Assembly (NCBI RefSeq): GCF_900100955.1
Contig: NZ_FNCC01000023.1
Span: 1-64,000, forward strand
Source of the DNA: Lentzea fradiae
GTDB taxonomy: Bacteria > Actinomycetota > Actinomycetes > Mycobacteriales > Pseudonocardiaceae
Direction: 5' to 3'
Length of the DNA stretch: 64,000 nt
Shown here: positions 55,800 to 64,000 of the stretch, piece after piece
Layout of the letters: each line of letters begins with the position of its first letter
How positions within the stretch are numbered: position 1 is the stretch's first letter
Translations under genes and position numbers: made by a program
Notes under the pieces: model-generated
What the model was told of the DNA's origin: nothing
The model's database searches: none
The model's input: only the letters and a program-made list of their open reading frames with translations

Positions 55800-57617
55800 G
55801 TGGTTCCGCACGAGACCAGCCCAGCGACGTCCGAGCTGCGCGACCTGTTGAGGTACGGCACCGACGACCAGCACGACAGGTTCGCCAAGCTCTTCTCCGC
55901 GGAGGTGTTCGACCACGTCGAGGGTCGCTCTCCCGCCGAGAACGCGGCACTCGCCTACCGGCGCCTGCGGCACGTCAACGCCGAGCTCGGTCCGGCAGCC
56001 GAGCTCGTCACCGGTGACCTCGAACGCTTCCTCGTGCTGCACGAGTGGGCGGGCGTGCTCGACCCGACTCTCGTGTCGGTGCTCACCATCCACTACAACC
56101 TCTGTCTCGGCGCGATCCTCGAGCTGGGCGGCGGCGAACGGCCGGAGCTCGCCGCGGTCGTCGGCGAACTGTCCCGGATGGACTCGGTCGGCGTGTTCCT
56201 CGCCACCGAGCTGGGCTACGGCAACAACGTCGCGGAGATGCGCACGCGGGCGGTGTACGACCGTGCCACCGACGAGTTCGTGCTCACCACTCCGAGCCAC
56301 GAGGCGCGCAAGTTCATGCCGAACACCGGCCTCGACGGCGTACCGAAGATCGCCGTGGTCCTGGCCAGGCTGGAGCTCGACGGCCAGGACGAGGGTGTCT
56401 TCCCCTTCGTGGTGCGGATCCGGGACGAGAACGGTCCCCTGCCCGGCGTGGACATCCAGTCCCTGGGCGACAAACCGGGCCTGGCGCTCGACAACGCCGT
56501 CACCACCTTCCGCGGCGTGCGGGTGCCCCGCGCACTGCTGCTCGACGCCCAGGAGCCGGTGATCGGCCAGGACGGTGCGCGGACAGGTGCGGCGAAGTCG
56601 TTGCGCCGCAGGTTCAACCGCGCGATGACGCGGGTGCAGACGGGCAAGCTGTGTCTGACCTCGGCCACCGCCGCGGCCGCTCGCGCGAGCCTGTTCATCG
56701 CGGTGCGGCACGCGTTCGCCCGGCACGTCACCGTGTCCGGTGGCCGCTCGGTCCCGGTGATGACGTTCCGCACCCACCAGGCCCAGCTCCTCGACGCGCT
56801 GGCCCGCACGTGCGCAGTCAGCGTGCTGCTCAACAGCACGAGGAGGCAGGCGGCAGAGGGCCCATTCGCCTCCGTCGGGGTCAAGCGCGCGCTCGCGATC
56901 ACCAAGGCGCTCGTCACCTGGACGGCGCAGGACGTGGTGACCACCTGCATCGAGCGCTGCGGTGCGCGCGGCATGTTCACCCACAACCGGATCTCGCCCC
57001 ACGTCGCACTCGTCCAGGGTTCGGTCACGGCAGAGGGCGACAACCAGGTCGTCCTGCTCGACGCCGCGAACGAGATGCTGCTCGGCCGTGACTACACGCC
57101 GCCTCCCGCGGTGACGGGGGACGGTTCGATCGACGACCCCGAGCACCTGCTGCGGCTCTTCTCACACCGCGAGCGGCGGATCTTCGAGAAGGCCAGGGCC
57201 GCCCGCGGCGACGGTGCCGACCCGTTCGAGCGAGCCAACTCCGCCGCGCTGCTCTCGGCGGAGCTCGGCAGGGTGCACGGCGTCCGGCGCACACTCGAGG
57301 AGTTCCACGCCGTCTCACTCCGAGCCACCTCGCCCGAGGCCCGGACGGTCCTCACCGCCCTGCTGCTGAGGTTCGGGCTCGCGGAGCTGGGCAGGGACGC
57401 GGCGTGGCACCTGGAAGAAGGCAGCCTGACGTCCGCCCAGACGCGGGGCATCCCGGCCGCCATCACCCGGCTCGACGCGCTGCTGGTCCCGGAGGCGGAA
57501 ACCGTGGTGGCGGCCTTCGGGTTCACCAACGAGGTTCTGCGCGCGCCCATCGCCGAGAACGACTACGTGCGGGCCTACGCGGAGCTGCTGCCGGTGCCCG
57601 GCCTGCCACTGATCTGA
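55800..57617 (+). CDS. Acyl-CoA oxidase/dehydrogenase-family flavoenzyme
   Basis: A 605-residue protein of acyl-CoA oxidase length. It has an all-helical N-terminal domain, the FAD/acyl-binding middle domain (VFLATELGYGNN, FVLTTPSHEARKFMPN), a helical domain with catalytic Glu in TTCIERCGARGMF, AEGDNQVVLLDAANEML, and an ACOX-type C-terminal extension. GTG 55800 follows AGGAG by 7 nt. ACOX enzymes form trans-2-enoyl-CoA with O2 (H2O2 product). Within the cluster it probably desaturates an intermediate, perhaps while ACP-bound. Confidence 0.85.
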   Translation: MVPHETSPATSELRDLLRYGTDDQHDRFAKLFSAEVFDHVEGRSPAENAALAYRRLRHVNAELGPAAELVTGDLERFLVLHEWAGVLDPTLVSVLTIHYNLCLGAILELGGGERPELAAVVGELSRMDSVGVFLATELGYGNNVAEMRTRAVYDRATDEFVLTTPSHEARKFMPNTGLDGVPKIAVVLARLELDGQDEGVFPFVVRIRDENGPLPGVDIQSLGDKPGLALDNAVTTFRGVRVPRALLLDAQEPVIGQDGARTGAAKSLRRRFNRAMTRVQTGKLCLTSATAAAARASLFIAVRHAFARHVTVSGGRSVPVMTFRTHQAQLLDALARTCAVSVLLNSTRRQAAEGPFASVGVKRALAITKALVTWTAQDVVTTCIERCGARGMFTHNRISPHVALVQGSVTAEGDNQVVLLDAANEMLLGRDYTPPPAVTGDGSIDDPEHLLRLFSHRERRIFEKARAARGDGADPFERANSAALLSAELGRVHGVRRTLEEFHAVSLRATSPEARTVLTALLLRFGLAELGRDAAWHLEEGSLTSAQTRGIPAAITRLDALLVPEAETVVAAFGFTNEVLRAPIAENDYVRAYAELLPVPGLPLI

Positions 57618-57647
57618 GCGAACAGCCTTTGAAGACAGGGGAACCCC

Positions 57648-59102
57648 GTGGCGACGACCGACACCCGCACCACCCCCACGCCGACGAAGCCGACTGCCAG
57701 AGAGAGCCTCGACGCGCTCGTGGACGCCGGCAGCCTCCTCGAGTTCGGCGCGGACGCCCGGCACCAGTGCACCGCTTTCGGCATGCAGGCGAAACGGCCG
57801 GCGGGTGACGCCGTGGTCACCGGCACCGCCGAGATCGACGCCCGGCCCGCCGCGGTGTTCGCCCAGGACGTCTCGGTCCTGGGCGGCACCCTCGGCGCCA
57901 CGCACGCGCAGAAGATCGCCCAGGTGCTGGACCAGGCCGAACGGGCGTGCTGCCCGGTCGTGGGCGTCCTCGACTCCGGCGGCGCGCGAATCCAGGAAGG
58001 GGTCTCGGCCCTCGACGGGTACGCCTCGATCTTCCGCCGCAACGTGGCCCTGTCCGGCCGGGTGCCGCAGATCAGCGTCATCCTCGGGGCCTGCGCGGGC
58101 GGCGCGGCGTACTCCCCCGCGCTGACGGACCTGATCGTGATGGACCGCCGCGCCCACATGTTCCTCACCGGCCCGAAGGTCGTGCGGAGCGTGACCGGCG
58201 AGGAAGTCACCGCGGAAGAGCTTGGCGGCGCGGGCGTCCACTCGACGACGTCCGGCCTCGCGCACCTCGTGGCCGAACGTCCGGAGGACGCGTTCGGCCT
58301 CGTGCGCAAGGTGCTCTCTTACCTGCCGAGCTCCTGCTGGGACGCCCCCCCGCTGCACCTCGCACGCACCCCGGAGCTGACACCGGAGGTGCCGGCCGAG
58401 CAACGCCGGACCTACGACGTGCGGCGGGTCGTCCGCGGTCTGGTCGACGCGGACAGCTTCCTCGAGCTCCAGCAGCACCACGCCACCAACATCGTCATCG
58501 GCTTCGCACGTCTCGACGGGATGCCGGTGGGTGTGGTCGCGAACCAGCCCTGCTCACTCGCGGGCACGCTCGACGCACGAGCAGCCGAGAAGGGCGCGCG
58601 TTTCGTCCGGATGTGCGACGCTTTCGGTCTTCCGCTCGTCACCCTCGTCGACACGCCGGGCTTCATGCCCGGTCGTGCGCAGGAGACCGAGGGCGTGATC
58701 CGGCGTGGTGCCAAACTGTTGTACGCCTTCGCCGAGGCGACCGTCCCGCGAGTGACCGTGATCCTGCGCAAGGCGTACGGCGGCGCCTACATCGTGATGA
58801 ACTCCAAGCAGATCGGTGCCGACCGCGTCTTCGCCTGGCCCACCGCGGAAATCGGCGTCATGGGGGCGGAAGGCGCGGTGGAGGTCGTGTTCCGGCGTGA
58901 GCTGGCCGCGGATCCCGGACGGCGTCAGGAACTGCTGGACAACTACCGCGCGGAGGCGCTCTCGCCATCGCTGGCGACGTCCCGGCAGGCGGTCGACGCG
59001 TTGGTCAGCCCCGCCGAGACCCGCGACGCGATCATCCGGACGTTCCGCCCGCTGGTACGCGCCTGCCGGCCACGTCACCGGCACGACAACATGCCGCAGT
59101 GA
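57648..59102 (+). CDS. Acyl-CoA carboxylase beta subunit (carboxyltransferase)
   Basis: A 484-residue crotonase-fold carboxyltransferase of the AccD/PccB group: VVGVLDSGGARIQEG, LGACAGGAAYSPALTDLIVM and TGPKVVRSVTGEEVTAEELG in the N-terminal half; VDTPGFMPGRAQE, VILRKAYGGAYIVMNSKQIG and WPTAEIGVMGAEGA in the second. It would transfer CO2 from biotinyl carrier protein to acetyl-, propionyl- or a larger acyl-CoA. It could supply methylmalonyl-CoA for the loading module or a special extender. No biotin carboxylase/carrier (AccA) gene is in the window, so it must borrow one. GTG start with GGGGA upstream; the operon ends at the hairpin 59191-59223. Confidence 0.92.
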   Translation: MATTDTRTTPTPTKPTARESLDALVDAGSLLEFGADARHQCTAFGMQAKRPAGDAVVTGTAEIDARPAAVFAQDVSVLGGTLGATHAQKIAQVLDQAERACCPVVGVLDSGGARIQEGVSALDGYASIFRRNVALSGRVPQISVILGACAGGAAYSPALTDLIVMDRRAHMFLTGPKVVRSVTGEEVTAEELGGAGVHSTTSGLAHLVAERPEDAFGLVRKVLSYLPSSCWDAPPLHLARTPELTPEVPAEQRRTYDVRRVVRGLVDADSFLELQQHHATNIVIGFARLDGMPVGVVANQPCSLAGTLDARAAEKGARFVRMCDAFGLPLVTLVDTPGFMPGRAQETEGVIRRGAKLLYAFAEATVPRVTVILRKAYGGAYIVMNSKQIGADRVFAWPTAEIGVMGAEGAVEVVFRRELAADPGRRQELLDNYRAEALSPSLATSRQAVDALVSPAETRDAIIRTFRPLVRACRPRHRHDNMPQ

Positions 59103-59190
59103 CGTCGGCTCCGGCACCACACCGAACCGTTTGAGCTCCGGTGCCGCACACGCGTCGCGTTCGGTGTTCACGGCCAGGTGACCCACCGGC

Positions 59191-59223
59191 CGTGGTGGTC
59201 CGTCCGGCGGACGGACCACCACG
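59191..59223. terminator. Bidirectional hairpin terminator at the cluster edge
   Basis: A perfect 14-bp stem (CGTGGTGGTCCGTC at 59191-59204 with its complement at 59210-59223) closes a 5-nt loop between the convergent carboxyltransferase and carboxymuconolactone-decarboxylase-like genes. Confidence 0.9.
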
Positions 59224-59247
59224 GCACGGCGAAGTGGCGCGCTCCGG

Positions 59248-59820
59248 TCATCCGGAGAGCAGCCAGGGGTCGATCGGCGTCCGCAGGGTGTTCAGCAACA
59301 GGGCCAGCTTCTGGTACTCGCCGACGAGGACGACGAACTCGATCAGCTCCGAGTCCGAGTAACGGGCGGACAACCGCTCCCACGTGTCGTCCGCCATGTC
59401 CGACCCGGCGAGCATCTGGTCGACCGCGGTGAGCAGGGTCCGCTCGTGCTCGTCCCACCGGTCGTCCGGCTGGGCCAGTGCCACGCGGGCGATCTCGTCG
59501 TCGGTGACGCCCGCCTCGCGGGCCGCGGGACAGTGCTGGGCCCACTCGTAGGGGCAGGGCACGCGTGCCGCGACGCGCAACAGCGCGAGCTCGCGATCCC
59601 GGGCCGGCAGGGAACCGTTGGCCAGGTGGCGCACCTGGGGGACGAGGACGCGGTAGAGATCGGGGTTGCGCACCAGCGTCGTCAGCGCGTTGAGCGGCGG
59701 ATGCTCACCCTGGTGGCGCAGAACCGCACCACCGCCGGTGTGCACGCCCAGCAACGCCGCGGCTTCTCCCACCTGCTCCTCGGTCGAGAGCGGCGGAATC
59801 CTGGGAACTTCGGCGGACAT
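59248..59820 (-). CDS. Carboxymuconolactone decarboxylase/AhpD-family protein
   Basis: A 190-residue helical protein of the CMD/AhpD superfamily. Conserved features: LPARDRELALLRVAAR, then PCPYEWAQHCPAAREAGV, the motif in which AhpD has Cys-x2-Cys; here the cysteines sit at CPYEWAQHC (seven residues between), and His follows Trp as in the family. It ends with DSELIEFVVLVGEYQKLALL. Family members are decarboxylases, peroxidase-like proteins or proteins of unknown role. The gene is convergent with the cluster and separated from it by a strong terminator, so it is probably outside it. Confidence 0.85.
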   Translation of the reverse strand: MSAEVPRIPPLSTEEQVGEAAALLGVHTGGGAVLRHQGEHPPLNALTTLVRNPDLYRVLVPQVRHLANGSLPARDRELALLRVAARVPCPYEWAQHCPAAREAGVTDDEIARVALAQPDDRWDEHERTLLTAVDQMLAGSDMADDTWERLSARYSDSELIEFVVLVGEYQKLALLLNTLRTPIDPWLLSG

Positions 59821-59961
59821 GGTCCCTCCACGACAACGGCACTGGTCAGCGACCGTTCATCGTCGTAGCGGACGAGAGACTCGGCCAAACCGCCGTTCCG
59901 CTCTTCTGAACGCCACCGCGGTGATCAGCCGCACGCCGTCTCGTAGCGGCCGGTGAGCGCT

Positions 59962-60735
59962 TCACCGGTCCAGGCGGCCGGGATTCCCCGCGTCGCCGCG
60001 ACGCACCAGCCACGCCTCGGTGATGTGGGTGAACATGGCCTCCGCCGCACCAGCGGGGTCGCGGGCGGCGATGCGGTCGAAGACACGCCGGTGCCCGGCG
60101 TTCGACGCCTGGCACAGCTCGCGGCTGGTCTCACCGCGGTAGCCGGCCGTGTCGAGGACCTGCGACTGCAGCGAACGCACGACGCCGCGGGCGATGCGGT
60201 TTCCCGCCGCCAGCATGATCGCGTCGTGGAAGAGGCGGTCGTGCTCCTCGTAACCGGTGACGTCGTCGACGAGCTCGTCCATCCGGTCCACCAGTGCTCG
60301 CAACCGGTCGACCGTGTCGTCATCCGCGGTGCGTGCGGCGACCTGCGCCATGTCGGACTCGAGCAGCCTTCGGGTCACCACGAGGTCGTCGAGGGTCGCG
60401 AGGCTCTCGTCCTCGGCGATCGCGGCGAGGAGCACCTGCGCGTCGAGCATGTTCCACTGGGCGGGCGGGTTCACGGTCGTGCCGGAGCCCTGGCGCACCG
60501 TGACCAGGCCCTTCTCCTGCAGGACCTTCACCGCCTCGCGGATCACCGTCCTGCTCACCGAGAAGGTCTCGCAGAGCACCGGCTCGGGCGGCAGGGGCAT
60601 GCCGGCGGGACAGCTGTGCCGGACGATCCGCTGCACCAGTTCCTCGGTGACGGCAGCGGCGAGGCTGGCCGGTCTCCGCGTCCACAGTGGACTCGCGGGG
60701 GCGCCCGGTTCCGCCTGCCGTCCTGTCGTTGTCAT
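59962..60735 (-). CDS. GntR/FadR-family transcriptional regulator
   Basis: A 257-residue FadR-type GntR regulator: winged HTH (EELVQRIVRHSCPAGMPLPP, then SVSRTVIREAVKVLQEKGLV, RQGSGTTV) and a C-terminal FCD domain (LESDMAQVAA, HDRLFHDAIMLAAGN, GHRRVFDRIAARDP) with the His/Asp positions that bind metal and small acids or sugars. ATG at 60735. It is divergent from the glycosidase gene, with palindromes in between, so it likely controls the sugar-use genes to the right. Confidence 0.92.
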   Translation of the reverse strand: MTTTGRQAEPGAPASPLWTRRPASLAAAVTEELVQRIVRHSCPAGMPLPPEPVLCETFSVSRTVIREAVKVLQEKGLVTVRQGSGTTVNPPAQWNMLDAQVLLAAIAEDESLATLDDLVVTRRLLESDMAQVAARTADDDTVDRLRALVDRMDELVDDVTGYEEHDRLFHDAIMLAAGNRIARGVVRSLQSQVLDTAGYRGETSRELCQASNAGHRRVFDRIAARDPAGAAEAMFTHITEAWLVRRGDAGNPGRLDR

Positions 60736-60782
60736 GCTCGACTCCGTTGGGCCGCAGCGTGGTGATCTCAACCCCGGAGTAT

Positions 60783-60821
60783 ACGTAACACCATTGACGT
60801 CACACGTCATACGAGTTACGT
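60783..60821. promoter_or_regulatory. Nested palindromes, candidate GntR operator
   Basis: An inner perfect inverted repeat TGACGT-CAC-ACGTCA (60795-60809) is enclosed by perfect arms ACGTAAC (60783-60789) and GTTACGT (60815-60821). It lies between the divergent GntR gene and the glycosidase gene. Confidence 0.6.
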
Positions 60822-61014
60822 TCGTGGTGTTCTGCTGGCCGACTTCCGCACTCGTTCGCTCCGCCCGAACGAAACAGTCGCGGCCCGAGCACGAACTCCG
60901 GGCTTCCGCCACCGGACCGCCGCGTGCGCTCACTCTCGTGGGCGTGGCCTGCATCGAGCGTCCACACAAGAAATCCACCCCGCCTGCCGCCGCGTACTCG
61001 CCTCAGGAGGTCTC

Positions 61015-63390
61015 TTGTCCACGTCCTCGTTCCCCGCAGCGCGGCGGCGAACGGCTCTCGCCACCGTCGCGGTGGTGGTGGCCGCCGCGGTCGTCACCGC
61101 TCCCCCGGCCTCGGCCGCCACGACCACGCTGCACGCGTCCCCTTCCGGCACCGGGACCGCTTGCACCGCAACCGATCCGTGCTCGCTGCCGGCCGCGCAG
61201 TCCGCCGTGAGATCCCGCGCCGGCACGATGTCCGGCGACATCGTCGTGGAGCTCGCCGACGGGGTCTACCGGCTCTCGCAGCCGTTCCGGCTCACCGCGG
61301 CGGACTCGGGCACCAACGGCTACCGCGTGCTGTGGCAGGCGGCCGCATCCGCTCGTCCTGTCATCAGCGGCGCCAAAGCCGTCACGGGCTGGACGGTCGC
61401 CGACTCCGGCAGGAACATCTGGCGGGCGAACGTCGGTGCCGGTCTCGACAGCCGTCAGCTCTACGTCGACGGCACGATCGCCACCCGCGCGCGCACGCAG
61501 GTGAACCGGTCCGACTTCACCTTCACCGACACCGGCATGCGCTTCTCCAACAGCGCGTTGAGCTACCTGAACGGCGTGGCGAACCAGAACCGGGTCGAGG
61601 TGGAGAGCGTCAACTCCTTCACCGACCGGTACTCGCCGGTGCAGAGCATCAGCGGCAACTTCCTGACGATGCAGCAGCCCGCGTGGAACAACAACACGTT
61701 CGGCTACGACACGCTCAACAACCCGTTCCGCGCCGGTCCGCTCTACCTGGTGAACGCGTACGAGTTCCTGGACTCGGCGGGCGAGTGGTACCTCAACCCC
61801 GGCACCGGCGTCCTGTACTACATCCCCCGCTCCGGGCAGAACATGAACAACGTCAGCGTCGAACTGCCGACGTTGCAGTCGCTGGTCAACGTCGGGGGCA
61901 CCTACGACGCGCCCGCGCACGACATCTCGTTCAGCGGCATCACCTTCACCGGCACGTCGTGGCTCGGCCCCAGCGGCAACCAGGGGTACGCCGACCAGCA
62001 GACCGGCGCCTACATCGCCGGTAACTGGAACTGGCCGGCCGACCGGTTGAACTCGTGCCGCAGCGGCTGCCCGGCGTTCGAGGCGGTCCGGCCGCACTGG
62101 TCGCAGATGCCCGCCGCCGTCCAGATCTCCGCGGCCAGCCGCGTCACCTTCACCGACTCCCGCTTCGTCAACCTCGGGCAGACCGCGATCGGCATCGGCA
62201 ACGACGCGAACGCGCATGCCAGCGGCGTCGGCTTGGGCGCGTCCGGCATCACGATCACGCGTTCGGAGATCGCCCAGAACTCGGCGGGCGGCGTCGTGGT
62301 CGGCGGTGTGCGCGCCGATGCTCACCACCCGAGCGATCAACGGATGGTCAACCGGGACATCACGATCAGCTACAACCGCGTCCACGACCTCGGGATCGAG
62401 TACCGGGGCATCGTGTCGGTGCTCAACACCTACGTCACCAATGCGACGGTGGCCCACAACGAGGTCTACAACCTTCCGTACTCCGGCATCTCCCTCGGCT
62501 ACGGCTGGGGTGCCAACGACGCGGGCGGCAGCGACCACTACGCGGGCCGGGGTCTGTACAACTATCAGCCCCGGTACTCCACCCCCACCACCGCGTCCGG
62601 CAACAAGCTGCTGAACAACTACGTCCACGACGTGATGCAGCAGATGACCGACGGCGGGTGCGTCTACACGCTGGGCTGGAACCCGAACGCGGAGATCAGC
62701 GGCAACTACTGCTTGCGCACCAACGGGTTCTTCGGCCTGTACTTCGACGAGGGCTCCAAGTACTACCGCGCGACCGGCAACGTCTTCTCCGCCACCGGAA
62801 CCTGGGCCACCGCCAACTACTACGGCGGCGAGAACATGGGCAACTGGACGCTCACCGGCAACTGGTCGAGCAACGGCAGCAGCAACATCTCCAACGGCGA
62901 CCGGGGCAACGTGGTGAACGGCAACGTCGTCGTCTCCGGTGGTGCCTGGCCTGCCGGTGCCCAGGCGGTGATGGCCGGCGCCGGGCCGGGCGGCGGCGGT
63001 GAGGGCGGGCGCGAGAACGTCACGGTCGTCGGCACCCAGTCGGGCCGTTGCCTCGACGTCGCCACCACCGCCAACAACAGTGCCGCGAGGCTGTGGGACT
63101 GCGGCGGCGCGAACCAGCGGTGGAACTACACCTCCGCCCGGCAGTTCACGATCGGCGGCAAGTGCCTCGACGCCTCGGGCGGCGGTACCGCCAATGGCAC
63201 CGCGGCGATCCTCTGGGACTGCCACGGCGGTCTGAACCAGCAGTGGACCGTCAACGCCGACGGCAGCATCACCGGCGCGCAGTCCGGGCTGTGCCTCGAC
63301 GCCAGCGGCAACGGGACGGCCAACGGCACGCCGGTCGTGCTCTGGGCGTGCCACGGGCGCGCGAACCAGCAGTGGAGCCTGCGCGGGTGA
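61015..63390 (+). CDS. Secreted beta-helix glycosidase-like protein with C-terminal ricin-type lectin (CBM13)
   Basis: A 791-residue secreted protein. Signal peptide 1-34 (ARRRTALATVAVVVAAAVV... ASA-A). Residues ~35-660 form a right-handed parallel beta-helix with an N-terminal region typical of GH141-like enzymes (DIVVELADGVYRLSQPF, then PVISGAKAVTGW) and late segments YRGIVSVLNTYVTNATVAHN and NEVYNLPYSGISLGYGWG. Residues ~665-791 form a ricin B-type trefoil with three repeats, each ending in the NQxW motif (NQRW, NQQW, NQQW) and a CLDA strand. TTG start 4 nt after AGGAGG. GH141 contains alpha-L-fucosidases and xylanases. The neighbouring GH95 fucosidase supports action on fucosylated plant polysaccharide. 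Confidence 0.85.
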   Translation: MSTSSFPAARRRTALATVAVVVAAAVVTAPPASAATTTLHASPSGTGTACTATDPCSLPAAQSAVRSRAGTMSGDIVVELADGVYRLSQPFRLTAADSGTNGYRVLWQAAASARPVISGAKAVTGWTVADSGRNIWRANVGAGLDSRQLYVDGTIATRARTQVNRSDFTFTDTGMRFSNSALSYLNGVANQNRVEVESVNSFTDRYSPVQSISGNFLTMQQPAWNNNTFGYDTLNNPFRAGPLYLVNAYEFLDSAGEWYLNPGTGVLYYIPRSGQNMNNVSVELPTLQSLVNVGGTYDAPAHDISFSGITFTGTSWLGPSGNQGYADQQTGAYIAGNWNWPADRLNSCRSGCPAFEAVRPHWSQMPAAVQISAASRVTFTDSRFVNLGQTAIGIGNDANAHASGVGLGASGITITRSEIAQNSAGGVVVGGVRADAHHPSDQRMVNRDITISYNRVHDLGIEYRGIVSVLNTYVTNATVAHNEVYNLPYSGISLGYGWGANDAGGSDHYAGRGLYNYQPRYSTPTTASGNKLLNNYVHDVMQQMTDGGCVYTLGWNPNAEISGNYCLRTNGFFGLYFDEGSKYYRATGNVFSATGTWATANYYGGENMGNWTLTGNWSSNGSSNISNGDRGNVVNGNVVVSGGAWPAGAQAVMAGAGPGGGGEGGRENVTVVGTQSGRCLDVATTANNSAARLWDCGGANQRWNYTSARQFTIGGKCLDASGGGTANGTAAILWDCHGGLNQQWTVNADGSITGAQSGLCLDASGNGTANGTPVVLWACHGRANQQWSLRG

Positions 63391-63690
63391 GGCGAGCGCA
63401 GCGTTGCTCCACGAAGCTGGAGTGTTAACGCTAACTTTAGCCTGCGCCTGATTTCTTCGACTAATTTTCGACGGCGTTCGAACCGTTCGACGTGCTGAAA
63501 TAGCGCTATTAACCCGCCTACGTCCTCCATGCAGCTCAATTCTCCACGCAACCCCGTTCGCCTTCTTGTGAGCGTGAACACAGAGCTGCGACACTCCTGG
63601 ACGGCGCGCTCGCAGTCGTGTGTGGATCGCTCCTCGTGGCCGACGACCGCCAGGGGTGCCTCAGCGACCGAGAACCACTGGAGGACCGAC
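63391..63690. promoter_or_regulatory. Promoter region with three LacI-type palindromes
   Basis: The sequence is noticeably A/T-rich. TGTTAACGCTAACT (63423-63436) and AATAGCGCTATT (63499-63510, perfect) have the central CpG of LacI-family operators. TCGAAC-C-GTTCGA (63478-63490) is a perfect 6-1-6 palindrome. All precede the GH95 gene. Confidence 0.55.
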
Positions 63691-64000
63691 ATGTCCGACC
63701 TGAACCGCCGGCAGCTCATGAAGCTGGGCGCGGGAGTGGCGCTGACACGGGCGGGGTGGACGGCCACCGGTACCTCCTCGGCGGCGCCCGAGGAGGTGCG
63801 GGCGGCGAACGACCTCGCGCTCTGGTACGACCGCCCGGCGGGCAGCGACTGGCTGCGCGCGCTGCCGGTGGGCAACGGGCGGCTCGGGGCGATGGTGTTC
63901 GGCAACACCGACACCGAACGCTTGCAGCTCAACGAGGACACGGTCTGGGCAGGGGGCCCGCACGACTACAGCAACCCGCGGGGTGCCGGGTCCCTGGCCC
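63691..64000 (+). CDS. GH95 alpha-L-fucosidase (5' part, continues past the window)
   Basis: 103 codons are present. Residues 1-35 look like a twin-arginine (Tat) signal (NRRQLMKLGAGVALT... SSAAP). The mature start LWYDRPAGSDWLRALPVGNG, then RLGAMVFG and TERLQLNEDTVWAGGPHDY, is the canonical GH95 N-terminal domain. ATG 63691 follows GGAGG. GH95 enzymes release alpha-1,2-linked fucose (or galactose) by inversion. With the upstream beta-helix protein it forms a secreted polysaccharide-degrading pair. Confidence 0.92.
   Translation, partial: MSDLNRRQLMKLGAGVALTRAGWTATGTSSAAPEEVRAANDLALWYDRPAGSDWLRALPVGNGRLGAMVFGNTDTERLQLNEDTVWAGGPHDYSNPRGAGSLA

Overview
The window is high-GC DNA with strongly C/G-biased third codon positions, GTG/TTG starts and AGGAGG-type ribosome binding sites. 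It carries NB-ARC regulators, LAL-type LuxR activators, modular type I polyketide synthase (PKS) genes and secreted plant-polysaccharide hydrolases. Together these point to a filamentous actinomycete; a Pseudonocardiales-type genome (Lentzea, Saccharothrix, Amycolatopsis or similar) is my inference. No tRNA, rRNA or CRISPR array was recognised.

Layout. (1) 1-6640: end of a possible flavin monooxygenase, a small reverse-strand gene with its own terminator, a TetR regulator, and a tightly overlapped reverse operon (OsmC, FAD/NAD(P)-binding enzyme, histidine phosphatase fused to a BASS-like transporter domain, CPA2 antiporter). The TetR promoter and the operon promoter share a 9-2-9 palindrome. 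(2) 6660-10685: an NB-ARC regulator, then a gene graveyard: the tail of a short-chain dehydrogenase (SDR), part of an aminoglycoside-type phosphotransferase, and a PKS reduced to a ketosynthase plus the end of a ketoreductase and an acyl carrier protein (ACP), with a frameshift. (3) 11116-15341: a secreted GH10 xylanase under a CebR/CelR-type operator, and a secreted gluconolactonase-like protein. (4) 15641-19434: a HIT protein and a large DUF4157 protein between two decayed insertion-sequence remnants. (5) 19583-29985: a small secreted protein, a second NB-ARC regulator, a LysR/SDR divergent pair, a class II aldolase with a second FAD/NAD(P)-binding enzyme, an IclR regulator and a LuxR-type ATPase regulator.

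(6) 30636-59102 is an unusual hybrid biosynthetic gene cluster. A 4,564-residue PKS has a KSQ-AT(methylmalonyl)-ACP loading module, two KS-AT(malonyl)-DH-KR-ACP modules, and a classical SDR domain after the last ACP instead of a thioesterase. By colinearity it would build a propionyl-primed hepta-2,4-dienoyl chain. Around it are discrete type II-like enzymes: a KAS III, two KAS II-type ketosynthases (both with intact Cys-His-His), three ACPs, a MaoC dehydratase, a discrete acyltransferase, an IspH-like iron-sulfur protein that keeps three Cys but lacks most of the middle domain, an acyl-CoA oxidase, an acyl-CoA carboxylase carboxyltransferase, a type II thioesterase and a LAL regulator. Two of the ACP genes share 230 bp of identical DNA exactly 2,100 bp apart. 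The mix of discrete ACP/KS/dehydratase genes with a short modular PKS recalls the coronafacic acid pathway in organisation only; I cannot name the product.

(7) 59248-64000: a carboxymuconolactone-decarboxylase-like protein, a FadR-type GntR regulator with a palindromic divergent promoter, a secreted beta-helix/ricin-lectin glycosidase and the start of a GH95 alpha-L-fucosidase preceded by LacI-type palindromes. This looks like the edge of a polysaccharide-use locus.
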